Source: Modestobacter lapidis
GTDB taxonomy: Bacteria; Actinomycetota; Actinomycetes; Mycobacteriales; Geodermatophilaceae
DNA: 64,000 nt
Assembly (NCBI GenBank): GCA_019779905.1
Contig: JABAKE010000009.1
Location: 1-64,000 of the forward strand
Reading direction: 5' to 3'
Shown here: positions 1 through 8,816 of the stretch, piece by piece
Position numbering within the stretch: position 1 is the first letter of the stretch
Layout of the letters: every line of letters begins with the position of its first letter
The notes under the pieces: model-generated
What the model was told of the DNA's origin: nothing
Databases searched by the model: none
What the model saw: only the letters and a program-made list of their open reading frames with translations
Program-made: the position numbers and the translations under genes

Positions 1-52
1 GGCTCAGCGGGCCATCCTCGATGCGCTACCACAGGCAGAAGTCACGCACTAA
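1..52 (+). CDS. C-terminal tail of an unidentified gene (partial)
   Basis: The frame beginning at base 2 reads AQRAILDALPQAEVTH and ends in TAA. It looks like the helical end of a protein whose body lies outside the window. Only 16 residues are visible, so neither the family nor even its coding status can be settled. Bases 53-160, up to the TIR gene, are relatively A-rich for this region and hold nothing else I recognise. Confidence 0.3.
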   Translation, partial: AQRAILDALPQAEVTH

Positions 53-160
53 GCAAATGATCAAAGTCGGGTCGGGCTTCCGGTGCCAGCGGCCGCCCGA
101 CGTCCGCGACACGGGTCTCGTGGCAGGAGGGGCGTTCCGGAGCGGCCGTAAGCTCGGGAG

Positions 161-1018
161 GTGCCTCCCGAAAGCAGCGACGACGGGCTCGCCGATGCAC
201 TCGTGGCAGCCCTGCTCCAATCGAACTACCTCGAAGTACGGGGGGTGCTTCAGTCTGTTGGAGCTGAGCGACTTCCTCCCGGTTGGGGAGACTTCAGCCC
301 AGCGTCAAAGCGAAGGACGCTGAGCAAGATCGTCGGCGGGTTACCTACTCAAACAGTCGCCGACCTCGCGCGCGACTTCGTTGAGGATGGTGGCGACGGC
401 GATCCAGTGGCGCTCGAACCTTCTGCAAAGCAGCACACCACCGCATGGCGACCGATCTATGCGGGGCCCGCAGACCCGGCAGAGAGGTACCGCCTGCCCA
501 GGGCCTCGGCGACCACCAGTCCGGACAACCGCACTTCCCAACCAACGCGGGTCGCCGCCGAAGTCGACGCGGCCGCATCCATCTTCGTCGTCCATGGCCG
601 GAACACTGCAGTAGAGAGCCAGACCCAACTGCTCGTAGAGCGGACAACGGGGCGCACGACCGTTGTGCTGCACGAGCAGGTCACTGGCGGGAGAACCGTC
701 ATTGAGCAGATCGAGCGACACGGGGCGTCGGCTGGCTACGCCATCATCCTGCTGACGGGTGACGATGAGGGTGGTCTCCGCGGCGGCGAAATGAGGCCCC
801 GTGCGCGGCAAAATGTCATCCTCGAACTCGGCTACTTCTGGGGTCTGCTCGGGCGCGATCGGGTTGCCGTCCTGGTCGAAGAGGACGTCGAGTTGCCCTC
901 CGATGCGGGTGGGATCCACTACATCGCCATCGACCCTGGGGGTGGCTGGAAGACCAGGCTGGTGCGAGAACTTCACGACGCAGGGCTCGACGTCGACTGG
1001 AGCATGCTGCGTGCCTAG
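161..1018 (+). CDS. TIR-like nucleotide-binding effector (PF10137 type)
   Basis: A 285-residue protein. Residues 1-75 form a small helical region, 80-135 look like a linker, and 140-285 form a TIR-like domain. The domain has the opening strand IFVVHGRN (141-148), an ILLTGDDEGG loop near 196-205, and RQNVILELGYFWG, in which Glu222 sits at the NADase glutamate position of TIR enzymes. This family (CAP12/Pycsar TIR, 'predicted nucleotide-binding protein') cleaves NAD+ in abortive-infection systems. No cyclase or other partner is visible beside it. An in-frame TAA lies just upstream at 149-151, so GTG 161 is the first possible start; GGGAG abuts it, and GTG 203 is an alternative. Codon use is less GC-biased than downstream, suggesting acquired DNA. 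Confidence 0.82.
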   Translation: MPPESSDDGLADALVAALLQSNYLEVRGVLQSVGAERLPPGWGDFSPASKRRTLSKIVGGLPTQTVADLARDFVEDGGDGDPVALEPSAKQHTTAWRPIYAGPADPAERYRLPRASATTSPDNRTSQPTRVAAEVDAAASIFVVHGRNTAVESQTQLLVERTTGRTTVVLHEQVTGGRTVIEQIERHGASAGYAIILLTGDDEGGLRGGEMRPRARQNVILELGYFWGLLGRDRVAVLVEEDVELPSDAGGIHYIAIDPGGGWKTRLVRELHDAGLDVDWSMLRA

Positions 1019-1233
1019 CCCGGCCGCGCGCGCAGGCGGCTTCGGGGACGGCTGCTTGCTATCCGGACGGGGCGTCGTCCCGCTTACTGCATGTCGAACC
1101 TGCTGGCACAACTGCACAGCTTCCGAGACGGCGGGCGAAGGCCTGCCTGTTGTCGCCGCCCGCGCGCTGGGCGCCCGCGCTCTCCGCCGCGGCGCCGTCG
1201 CCGAGCACCGGGCCGCGGCGGCAGAGGGGGCAC

Positions 1234-2400
1234 TCATCCGCGGCCGACGGTGAGCACGGTCAGGTACGCGGCGAGACCGAGCGCCAGGCATCCGGCGATG
1301 GCGGGGCCGTAGGAGCCCGACGCGTCGACCGACGCACCCGCCAGGGGAGCACCGAACGCCGAGCCGATCCCGGTACTGGTGTAGAGCACCCCCAGCAGGC
1401 CTCCGAGGCGTGTCGTGCCGAACCGCTCGGCGACGACGGCGGGACCGATGGCGACGAAACCGCCGTAGCCGACACCCAGCACGACGGCGAAGGCGAGCAG
1501 CAGGCCGTACCCATCGGCGACGCCCCACAGCGCGAAACTCGCGCCCATGGTCAGGATGCACCCCTGGAAGGCACGCAGCGGACCGGCCCGAGCCGCGAGC
1601 GCGGCGAGCACGAGCCGACCGGCGATGCTCGCGGCGCCGATCACGCCGACCAGCGCCGCCGCGGCGACCTCGTCGACCCCGACACCCTCGGCGTAGCCCG
1701 GGAGATGCACGAACGGCACGAACAGCGCGACGGCCATGAGCCCCATCGCCAGGTACAGCCGCCGGTAGTCGCGGTTGCGCACGGCCTCGCCCAGGGTCAG
1801 CGCCGCCGGCCCGGTCCGGAGCGGCGGCCGGGCGACGACCAGCGCACAGACGACGAGCACCGCGGCGCCGACCAGGCCGAACAGGAGGTGGGTGGTGCGC
1901 CAGCCCAGCTCGCCGATCAGCGCCGCGGCCAGCGGCGCGACGGTGAGGGTGCCGAGGCCGATGCCGGTGACCGCCACTCCGATCGCGAGCGTTCGCCGCC
2001 GCTCGAACCAGCCGCTCACGACCGCGACCATCGGGACATAGGCGCAGGCGACCCCGATGCCCACCCCGAGCCCGTAGGTGACCAGTCCGATCCACAGCTC
2101 GCCGGCCTGCGAGGTCGCGGTCAGCCCGGCGCCGAGGGCCACCGCACCGACCAGCAGCACCCGCCGCGGGCCGTACCGGTCCACCGCGACGCCGCTGAGA
2201 GCACCGAGACCGAAGTACGTCAGGGAGGTGAGGGCGAAGAACACCGACGTGGTGCCGAGGCTGGCCCCGAACTCCTCCGCCATCGGCTCGAGGAACGCGC
2301 CGAAGGAGTAGGCGATCCCGAACGAGGTGAACATCGCCGCGAACGCGGCGGCGACCATCACCCAGCCGCGCCCCGAGTCGACCGCTGCCGGGGCCCGCAT
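1234..2400 (-). CDS. MFS transporter, OFA/monocarboxylate-like
   Basis: A 388-residue membrane protein with about 12 hydrophobic segments in two halves joined by an arginine-rich loop near residue 200. It has an N-terminal GIAYSFGAFLEPMAEEFG stretch and an A-like motif GVAVDRYGPRRVLL after the second helix, typical of the major facilitator superfamily. The pattern recalls the oxalate/formate and monocarboxylate porters, so a small organic anion is a reasonable guess, but no substrate residue proves it. It follows the tannase gene in the same direction with a strong hairpin between them, so it is probably transcribed separately. Confidence 0.85.
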   Translation of the reverse strand: MRAPAAVDSGRGWVMVAAAFAAMFTSFGIAYSFGAFLEPMAEEFGASLGTTSVFFALTSLTYFGLGALSGVAVDRYGPRRVLLVGAVALGAGLTATSQAGELWIGLVTYGLGVGIGVACAYVPMVAVVSGWFERRRTLAIGVAVTGIGLGTLTVAPLAAALIGELGWRTTHLLFGLVGAAVLVVCALVVARPPLRTGPAALTLGEAVRNRDYRRLYLAMGLMAVALFVPFVHLPGYAEGVGVDEVAAAALVGVIGAASIAGRLVLAALAARAGPLRAFQGCILTMGASFALWGVADGYGLLLAFAVVLGVGYGGFVAIGPAVVAERFGTTRLGGLLGVLYTSTGIGSAFGAPLAGASVDASGSYGPAIAGCLALGLAAYLTVLTVGRG

Positions 2401-2428
2401 GCCGGCCGACGATACGAGACCGGCGCTC

Positions 2429-2472
2429 CGCGAGCGCCCCGACCAGGACGGCGCCTGGTCGGGGCGCTCGCG
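2429..2472 (-). terminator. Strong hairpin downstream of the tannase gene
   Basis: A perfect 19-bp stem (arms 2429-2447 and 2454-2472) with a six-base loop lies 13 bp beyond the stop of the tannase gene. There is no U-tract, as is common for actinobacterial terminators. Confidence 0.8.
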
Positions 2473-2484
2473 AACCGAGTCGGC

Positions 2485-4350
2485 TCAGACCTGGCAGGTG
2501 TAGCTGGTCGCCCGTGCGGCATCCCCGCCGGTGTAGCGCGGGATCAGCGGGTACGCGCAGATCGGCTTGGCGGCCAGCACCTCGAACGGCGGCGCCGCAG
2601 AGTTGCTGGTGGCGATCACGGCTGCGCCCGGCGCGTCACCGTGGAAGACCCAGTCCTCCAGGATGTCGAACCAGTCGACGTTGCGGGGAACGCCGTTGGC
2701 GGTTCCGGAGCTGGTGTCCACGCCGTACGGGGTCATCCCGTCCTCGGTGAGTACGGCCGGGTCGATGGAGCCGGCGCAACCGTGGTCCGTGCCCGGGGAG
2801 ACGTACAGCCGCATGAACTCGTCCACGGTCTCCTGGCCCATGGTGTCGACGACGGACTCGTAGTACTGCATCCCCATGGCCGCGCTCTGGGCGTAGTCGT
2901 TGCTGCACTCGAGGACGATCAGCTTGCCGCCGTGCCGGTGGAAGGCGCTCAGGTCCGGGTCGAGGGTGTCCATCATCGCCGACACCTCGGCCATCCGGTC
3001 CTGGTACTCCAGCCGGTCGAAGTCGTCGACGACGTCCAGGTCGGCGTCCTGACCGAAGACGAACTTGCCGGCCCCGGTCCCGTAGAGGGCGTAGTTGGGG
3101 TAGCCCTCGTCGCCGTAGCTCGTCGACGGATCGTTCCCGATCTTGGTGTGCAGGGACCAGGGTTCCCCGCCGAAGAGGAAGCCGGGGTAGGTGTCCATCC
3201 CGCTGGGCAGCGTGAAGCCGAGCTCCAGGGGGGTGTAGACCGTCTCGATGACCTCGATCTGGTCGGCGGTGAAGCACGTTCCCGGCTCCGCCGGGACCTG
3301 CTCGCACTGCAGGTCACGCACTGCCTGCAGAACCGGCTCCTGGCAGCCGAGGTAGTCACTGAGAACGGCGTCGGCGATGCCGTCCTGGGCGTCGCAGGCC
3401 TGCGCGGAGGTGCGACCGAGCAGGTCGATGTCGGCGGCGGTGAAGCCTCCGGCCGCCCCGTCGCGCTCCACGGCCTGCAGCGTCTCGATGAAGTTGGCGA
3501 ACAGCCCGGTCCAGCCGATGACCGGGTTGCGGACGAAGATGCCGTCGATGTCCCGCGGGAAGCGCTGGGCCATCAGCAGGCCTTCCCGTCCACCCTCGGA
3601 GCCACCGACCCACAGCTGGGTCCGCGGCTTGTGCCCGTAGTACGCCTTGGCGATCTGCTCGCCGAGATCGTGCGCCTTCTTGTACGCGTCCGTCGCGAAA
3701 TTGCGGAACATCTCGTCGTTCAGGGCGAAGTCGAAGGTCGAGTGAGCCCGCTCCACCGGGTCGGTCGAGTCGTAGTACGGACTCTCGGTGATGAGGTGAC
3801 CGGCGTCGGTACTGACCGTCATGTACCCCTGCTGCAACGGGGTCGCGAAGTCGCCGGCGTTGGTGTCGATGGGCAGGTAGCCGGTGGAGTCCACCAACCG
3901 ACCGTTGAAGCCGCCACCGCCGAACTGGGTCGACGAGCCGTTCCACTCGGTCGGCAGGTTGACCTGGAAGCCGATGGGCTGGGCGCCTTCGGTGACGGCG
4001 GCGATCGTGCCCACGAGCTGGCAGAAGGCCGGCTTCGCCGGGGTGACGACCGCCGTCGAGCCCCCGGCGTTGTCGACCGGAGCGCCGTCCGGGGTCAGCT
4101 CCGCTTCGGTCGCCGCGAAGTATTCGGCCGATGTCACGGTCGCGTCGGCACGGAGCATCTGAGGGGTGCCGATCTTGTTCGCCCTGATCACCGTGCCGGC
4201 CATGGCGGAGCAGGCCGACTCGGGGGCGGACACGCTGACCGGGCGCTCCGGCGGCCCGTGGTCGGGTGGTCCGGCCAGCGCGGTGGTCGGGGTCACACCG
4301 GCCAGCAGCAGTCCTCCGGCGATGACGCAGGCGCGCAACGATGACTTCAC
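2485..4350 (-). CDS. Secreted tannase/feruloyl esterase family protein
   Basis: A 621-residue protein from GTG 4350, which has GAGGAG at the proper distance; the open frame runs further upstream but without a ribosome site. A signal peptide is clear: KSSLR, then a hydrophobic core, then a TALAG cleavage region near residue 27. The alpha/beta-hydrolase nucleophile elbow is GGSEGG with Ser251. The C-terminal CAYPLIPRYTGGGD-like ending (CAYPLIPRYTGGD here) is characteristic of the tannase/feruloyl esterase family, and paired cysteines are present. Such enzymes hydrolyse gallate or hydroxycinnamate esters of plant material outside the cell. The downstream MFS gene could import a product, though the terminator between them argues against one transcript. 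Confidence 0.87.
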   Translation of the reverse strand: MKSSLRACVIAGGLLLAGVTPTTALAGPPDHGPPERPVSVSAPESACSAMAGTVIRANKIGTPQMLRADATVTSAEYFAATEAELTPDGAPVDNAGGSTAVVTPAKPAFCQLVGTIAAVTEGAQPIGFQVNLPTEWNGSSTQFGGGGFNGRLVDSTGYLPIDTNAGDFATPLQQGYMTVSTDAGHLITESPYYDSTDPVERAHSTFDFALNDEMFRNFATDAYKKAHDLGEQIAKAYYGHKPRTQLWVGGSEGGREGLLMAQRFPRDIDGIFVRNPVIGWTGLFANFIETLQAVERDGAAGGFTAADIDLLGRTSAQACDAQDGIADAVLSDYLGCQEPVLQAVRDLQCEQVPAEPGTCFTADQIEVIETVYTPLELGFTLPSGMDTYPGFLFGGEPWSLHTKIGNDPSTSYGDEGYPNYALYGTGAGKFVFGQDADLDVVDDFDRLEYQDRMAEVSAMMDTLDPDLSAFHRHGGKLIVLECSNDYAQSAAMGMQYYESVVDTMGQETVDEFMRLYVSPGTDHGCAGSIDPAVLTEDGMTPYGVDTSSGTANGVPRNVDWFDILEDWVFHGDAPGAAVIATSNSAAPPFEVLAAKPICAYPLIPRYTGGDAARATSYTCQV

Positions 4351-4557
4351 GTGTCTCCTCGTGGTGGGCAGCACGGCCGGTGGGGATGCGCCGCGGACCA
4401 GGCACTCGTGACGCCCGACGGTCCTCGCGGCTACGTGGCGATCAACAGACCGAGACAGTGACTGTTGGGGGTGCCCCACGCGACGACTGTGGCTCGGGTC
4501 ACGGACAGTAGACAAGATGCGCGCATCGGGCGACAAGACCCGTAGCAGATCTTTCGG

Positions 4558-5412
4558 CTAGGGCGTGAGCGGCCCGGCCGAGGCGATCCGGTCGAGCACC
4601 GCGCGGGCCAGCTGCTCGGGTGCCTGTTCCGGTACCCAGTGCGAGATGCCCGGCAGCTCCACGAACCGGTAGTCGCCGGTGACCTGGTCGGCGCACGCCT
4701 CGGCCGCCGTCCGGCCGACCGCCACGTCGCCGTCGCTCCACACGTACGTCGTCGGCACATCTACCGGGTCCACCCGGCTGCCCGACCGCATCGCCCGGTA
4801 CCAGTTCAGCGCCGCGGTCAGCGCGCCCGGCGCGGAGAGCTGGGCGACGTAGCCGTCCACCGCCTCCGGTGGCACCCCCGGGGCGTCGAGCATCCGCCGC
4901 AGCCGGCGGGCGTCGTCGGCGAGCAGCACCTCCTCGGCCTTGCCGGCCTGCCAGAACAGCCGGATGTAGCCCGACCGCTCCTTCTGCTCGGGGTCCGCGC
5001 GGTAGGCCATCGTGTAGGCGGTCGGGTGCGGCACCGACACCGCGGTCAGCGTGCGCACCCGGTCGGGGTGCCAGGCCGCCAGGCCCCACGCCACGTTGGC
5101 ACCCCAGTCGTGACCCACCACGTGCGCCACCGGGACGTCGAGCGCCGTCATCAGGTCCGCCGTCACCTGCACGAGGTTCGGCAGGGCATAGGCGTCGACC
5201 TCGTCGGGCCGGGCGCCGGGGGAGTAGCCCAGCTGATCGGGGGCGAAGGTGCGCAGCCCGGCCGCGGCCAGCAGCGGCGTGACCGCCGACCAGCTCAGCG
5301 AGGTCTCCGGGAAGCCGTGCAGCAGCAGCACCGGTGGGCCGTCCTCCGGGCCGTCGGTCCGCACGTCGAAGCTGAGGTCCCCGACGTCCACCTGCTGCAT
5401 GCCCACGGCCAC
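4558..5412 (-). CDS. Alpha/beta hydrolase, epoxide hydrolase-like
   Basis: A 284-residue alpha/beta-hydrolase. The oxyanion-hole motif HGFPE is at 32-36, the nucleophile elbow VGHDWGA puts Asp102 in place of serine, and the catalytic histidine is His258 in ISHWVPEQ; Asp227 or Asp229 can be the acid. An aspartate nucleophile is typical of soluble epoxide hydrolases and haloalkane dehalogenases, and HGFPE favours the former. The substrate is unknown. GTG 5412 lies six bases after TAGGTT (minus-strand -10 at 5419-5424), so the transcript is probably leaderless; ATG 5400 is an alternative start. It diverges from the M20 dipeptidase gene 31 bp away. Confidence 0.85.
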   Translation of the reverse strand: MAVGMQQVDVGDLSFDVRTDGPEDGPPVLLLHGFPETSLSWSAVTPLLAAAGLRTFAPDQLGYSPGARPDEVDAYALPNLVQVTADLMTALDVPVAHVVGHDWGANVAWGLAAWHPDRVRTLTAVSVPHPTAYTMAYRADPEQKERSGYIRLFWQAGKAEEVLLADDARRLRRMLDAPGVPPEAVDGYVAQLSAPGALTAALNWYRAMRSGSRVDPVDVPTTYVWSDGDVAVGRTAAEACADQVTGDYRFVELPGISHWVPEQAPEQLARAVLDRIASAGPLTP

Positions 5413-5418
5413 CCCGGC

Positions 5419-5436
5419 AACCTAGCCGGATACCGT
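5419..5436. promoter_or_regulatory. Divergent -10 elements for two leaderless genes
   Basis: On the minus strand TAGGTT (5419-5424) lies 6 nt before the hydrolase GTG. On the plus strand TACCGT (5431-5436) lies 7 nt before the dipeptidase GTG. Both fit the actinobacterial TANNNT -10, so transcription should start at or next to the start codons. Confidence 0.6.
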
Positions 5437-5443
5437 CGGGGCC

Positions 5444-6859
5444 GTGGACAGCGCCGAACGCGACTACGTCACCGCCCACCTCGACGACCTGCACGCCGAC
5501 CTCGACGCGTGGCTGCGGATCCCGTCCATCTCGGCCGACCCTGCCCACGCCGGGAACGTCGCCGCGAGTGCCGCGTGGCTGGCCGAAGCGCTGCGCCGCA
5601 CCGGCTTCCCGACGGTCGAGATCTGGCCGACCGCCGGCGCCCCGGCCGTCTTCGCCGAGTGGCCGTCGGCCGACGCCGGCGCCCCGGTCGCGCTGGTCTA
5701 CGGCCACCACGACGTCCAGCCGGTCGACCCGCTGGAGCTGTGGGAGCACCCACCGTTCGAGCCCACCCGGGTCGAGGGCCCCGACGGCCCCGAGCTGCAC
5801 GCCCGCGGCGCCATCGACGACAAGGGCAACGTCGCCTTCCACCTGCTCGGCATGCGCGCCCACCTGGCCGCCACCGGCCGGGACACCCCCGCGGTCACGG
5901 TCAAGCTGCTCATCGAGGGTGAGGAGGAGTCCGGGTCGCCGAACTTCCCCGACCTGCTCCGCGAGCACGCCGACCGGCTGCGCTGCGACGTCGTCGTGGT
6001 CAGCGACACCGGCATGGCCGCCCCCGACGTGCCCAGCGTGGTCACCGCCATGCGCGGCCTGGCCGACGCCGAGATCACCCTGCGCGGCCCGGCGGTCGAC
6101 CTGCACTCCGGCTCCTTCGGCGGCGCGGTGCCCAACCCGCTGCACGCCCTGGCCGGCCTGATCGCCGGTCTGCACGACGCCGACGGCCGGGTCACCCTGC
6201 CCGGCTTCTACGACAAGGTCCGTCCGCTCACCGATCGCGAGCGCGACCTGATGGGCCGGGTGCCCTTCGACGAGCAGGCCTGGCTGGCCGGCCCGGCGGC
6301 CTCCCGGGCCACCGCCGGCGAGGCCGGCTTCAGCACCCTGGAGCGGGTCGGCGCCCGGCCCACCGCCGAGGTCAACGGCATGTGGGGCGGCTACACCGGC
6401 CCCGGCCACAAGACCATCGTCCCGGCCGAGGCGCACGCCAAGATCACCTTCCGGCTGGTCGCCGACCAGGCACCCGCCGACCTCGCCGACCAGGTCCGCG
6501 CCTGGGTGGCGGCCAACGTCCCTGCGGGCATCGACGCCGAGGTGCACGTCCCCGCCGGCGGGGTGGCGCCGTGCGCCAGCGACCTCGACTCCCCGGCGAT
6601 GGACGCACTGCTGCGCTCGATCGCCCAGGCCTTCGACACCACCGCCGACCAGGTGCTCTTCACCCGCGAGGGCGGCAGCGGACCGGAGGCCGACCTGGCC
6701 GGCATCCTGGGCGCCCCGCTGGTGTTCCTCGGCGCCGGGCTGCCCACCGACCGGATCCACTCGCCGAACGAGCGGGTGCTGCTGCCGATGCTCCACCGCG
6801 GAGCCGAGGCGGCCGCCCACCTGTGGCGCGAGCTGGCCACCGTTCCGTTCCGGCGCTGA
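5444..6859 (+). CDS. M20 family dipeptidase
   Basis: A 471-residue cytosolic metallopeptidase of the M20/M25/M40 family. Metal-site signatures are YGHHDVQP (86-93), RGAIDDKG (121-128, bridging Asp) and EGEEESGS (159-166, catalytic Glu and metal Glu), with WGGYTGPGHKTIVPAEA later on as in CNDP-like dipeptidases. It should cleave dipeptides with a di-zinc or di-manganese centre; the exact substrate is not evident. Length is normal. The pseudokinase gene begins 4 bp after its stop, so the two may share a transcript. Confidence 0.9.
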   Translation: MDSAERDYVTAHLDDLHADLDAWLRIPSISADPAHAGNVAASAAWLAEALRRTGFPTVEIWPTAGAPAVFAEWPSADAGAPVALVYGHHDVQPVDPLELWEHPPFEPTRVEGPDGPELHARGAIDDKGNVAFHLLGMRAHLAATGRDTPAVTVKLLIEGEEESGSPNFPDLLREHADRLRCDVVVVSDTGMAAPDVPSVVTAMRGLADAEITLRGPAVDLHSGSFGGAVPNPLHALAGLIAGLHDADGRVTLPGFYDKVRPLTDRERDLMGRVPFDEQAWLAGPAASRATAGEAGFSTLERVGARPTAEVNGMWGGYTGPGHKTIVPAEAHAKITFRLVADQAPADLADQVRAWVAANVPAGIDAEVHVPAGGVAPCASDLDSPAMDALLRSIAQAFDTTADQVLFTREGGSGPEADLAGILGAPLVFLGAGLPTDRIHSPNERVLLPMLHRGAEAAAHLWRELATVPFRR

Positions 6860-6863
6860 CCCC

Positions 6864-7817
6864 GTGGCGGACGACGTGGGCAGCAGCGGGGAGTTCGGCA
6901 ACTACCGGCTCCTGGCGGAGCTGGGCAGCGCCGACACCGACCGGCTGGTCCGGGCGCACGACCCCGGGCACGGGCGGGACGTCGCCCTCCGGGTGCTCGC
7001 CCCGCGGGCGGGCCGGCGGGAGCGGTTCCTCCGGGAGATGCCCGTCGTCGTCCGGCTGAGCGAGCCGCACCTGGTCCCGGTCCACCGGTACGGCGACGTC
7101 GACGGCCGGCTGTTCGTCGCCGCGGAACTGGTCGCGGGCGAGCACCTGGCGGCGGTGCTCGCGCGCACCGGCCCGCTGGACCCCGCCCGCGCCGTGGACC
7201 TGGTCGGGCAGATCGCCCGCGCCCTGGACGCCGTGCACGCCGCCGGCCTGGTGCACCGGGACGTCGGCGCCTCCAGCGTGCTGCTCGTGGCGCGGCCGGC
7301 CGGCGCGGACCCGGCGGGCCCTGCCGCGGGCAAGGAGGACACCGCTCGGCTGGCCGATCTCGGCGTCGCCCCGGTCGTCGGGCGCCCGCCGGACCACCCG
7401 GCGCCCGAGCTCGCCGCCGGAACGCCGGTCGACGGCCGCGCCGACGTGTACTCGCTGGCCGGCCTGCTGTTCGAGCTGCTCACCGGGGAGCGTCCGGGTT
7501 CCGGCGCGCCGGCGCCCTCGTCGCTGCGGCCCGGGTTGCCGCCCGAGCTCGACGGCGTGGTCCGGCGCGGGCTGGCCGGCGACCGCGACCAGCGCTGGAC
7601 GTCCGCCGGGGGGATGGCCGCCGCCGCGCGCGCCAGCCTGGCGCTCACCGGCGTGCAGGTCGCCCGCCCCCCGGACGACCCCGCGGCCCGGGGCGTGGCC
7701 GGCGCGGGCCGGCGCGGCCCCCGCCCGGGAGCGCTCGCCGGCGGGGTCTCGGCCGTACTCGCCGCCCTGGGGCTCGCTGCGCTGCGCCGGCGGCGCGCCC
7801 GGGGGGCGGGGCAGTGA
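6864..7817 (+). CDS. Membrane-anchored Ser/Thr-kinase-like protein (probable pseudokinase)
   Basis: 317 residues with a protein-kinase fold at 11-265, a Pro/Arg-rich juxtamembrane stretch, and one C-terminal hydrophobic helix (about 288-307) followed by RRRRARGAGQ. The kinase motifs are eroded. The glycine loop is GSADTDRL, the ATP-anchoring lysine is Arg43 (VALRV), the catalytic loop is HRDVGASSVL (Asp133 kept, the following Lys and Asn replaced), and DFG is DLG (165-167). The APE and DVYSLAGLLFELLTGERP regions are intact. I infer a scaffold or ligand sensor rather than an active kinase. GTGA overlap couples it to the DUF2510 protein, its likely partner. Confidence 0.82.
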   Translation: MADDVGSSGEFGNYRLLAELGSADTDRLVRAHDPGHGRDVALRVLAPRAGRRERFLREMPVVVRLSEPHLVPVHRYGDVDGRLFVAAELVAGEHLAAVLARTGPLDPARAVDLVGQIARALDAVHAAGLVHRDVGASSVLLVARPAGADPAGPAAGKEDTARLADLGVAPVVGRPPDHPAPELAAGTPVDGRADVYSLAGLLFELLTGERPGSGAPAPSSLRPGLPPELDGVVRRGLAGDRDQRWTSAGGMAAAARASLALTGVQVARPPDDPAARGVAGAGRRGPRPGALAGGVSAVLAALGLAALRRRRARGAGQ

Positions 7818-8725
7818 CCGGTGCCGGCTGGGCGCCGTCGGGTGGCCCGGTGACGGCGCCGCCCGGCTGGTACCCCGATCCCGATGGCGCGCCCGGGCTG
7901 GTCCGCTGGTGGGACGGCGGCTCGTGGTCCGACGTGACCACCCCGGCCGGCCCCGGCGTCGCCGTCGGCCCCCCGTTCGAGGCGCCGGTCCGGCCGCCGC
8001 CACCCGCGGGCGGCTGGGACGCCTGGCAGGCACCCGTCCCGGCGCCGCGCTCCCGCCGCACCGCGCTGCTCATCGGCGGCAGCGGGCTGGCCCTGCTGGT
8101 GGTCGTCGTCCTGGTGCTCGTCGCGGTGCTCGGCGGCGGCCCCGACATCGACGACGACGGTCCGGTGGCGCTGCCGCCCCCGGTGACCGGACCGATGTTC
8201 CCACCCGGCACCGTGCGGATCATCGACCCGGCGGCCGGCATCTCCTACCCGTTCCTCGGCGATGGCTGGTACGAGTTCGACCTGAGCGCGCAGTACGAGA
8301 CGGCGAGCGTGGCCGGGCAGTACTTCGTCACCCAGGACGATCTGCCCGACAGCCCCGGGCCGTTCATCGCCCAGTGCACCTCGGGTCCGGTCGTCGAGGG
8401 CTACGGCTGGACCGGCCCGGGCAGCCTGGAGACGACGGCCACCACGCTGGCCGACAGCGTTCGCAACAACTACTACCCGGCGCCCAACGAGCGCACGGTC
8501 CGCCGGTCCGAGGCGCTTCCCGTCGACGGCACCGCCGCCTGGGTCGTGGAGTTCGACCTCTCCTGGGACGTCCCCGGCTACGACGCCAGCGGCGAGCGGG
8601 CCGCCCTGCTGCTCATCGACGTGGGCCGTCCGGCGCCGGCGTTGCTGTACATCTCGATCCCGAACACCCACGCCGAGCTGTACGGGGTCATCGACCGGGT
8701 GCTCGGCGACGTAGAAGTGTTGTGA
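7814..8725 (+). CDS. DUF2510 membrane protein
   Basis: 303 residues. The N-terminus carries a DUF2510 motif (GWYPDPDG...RWWDGGSWSDV, about 18-42), then a Pro-rich cytoplasmic stretch, a single transmembrane helix (about 83-107), and an extracytoplasmic domain of about 190 residues that I do not recognise. The outer domain contains a single Cys, several Tyr/Trp pairs and a VVEFDLSWDVPGY strand. It overlaps the pseudokinase gene by GTGA, which suggests translational coupling and a shared membrane complex. Function is unknown. Confidence 0.8.
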   Translation: MTGAGWAPSGGPVTAPPGWYPDPDGAPGLVRWWDGGSWSDVTTPAGPGVAVGPPFEAPVRPPPPAGGWDAWQAPVPAPRSRRTALLIGGSGLALLVVVVLVLVAVLGGGPDIDDDGPVALPPPVTGPMFPPGTVRIIDPAAGISYPFLGDGWYEFDLSAQYETASVAGQYFVTQDDLPDSPGPFIAQCTSGPVVEGYGWTGPGSLETTATTLADSVRNNYYPAPNERTVRRSEALPVDGTAAWVVEFDLSWDVPGYDASGERAALLLIDVGRPAPALLYISIPNTHAELYGVIDRVLGDVEVL

Positions 8726-8816
8726 CGAGGAGGGGCGGAGACGGCTCACTGCGGTCGGGGTACGGCTCCTGGCCGCGTGACGACCCGGAGGATCGCGATG
8801 TCATAGGGTCGCTCCC

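Noticed and set aside
1150-4344. A 1064-codon open frame on the plus strand across the MFS and tannase genes
   Set aside because: Antisense shadow of two well-conserved minus-strand genes in very high-GC DNA; composition is Arg/Gly/His-rich with no domain.
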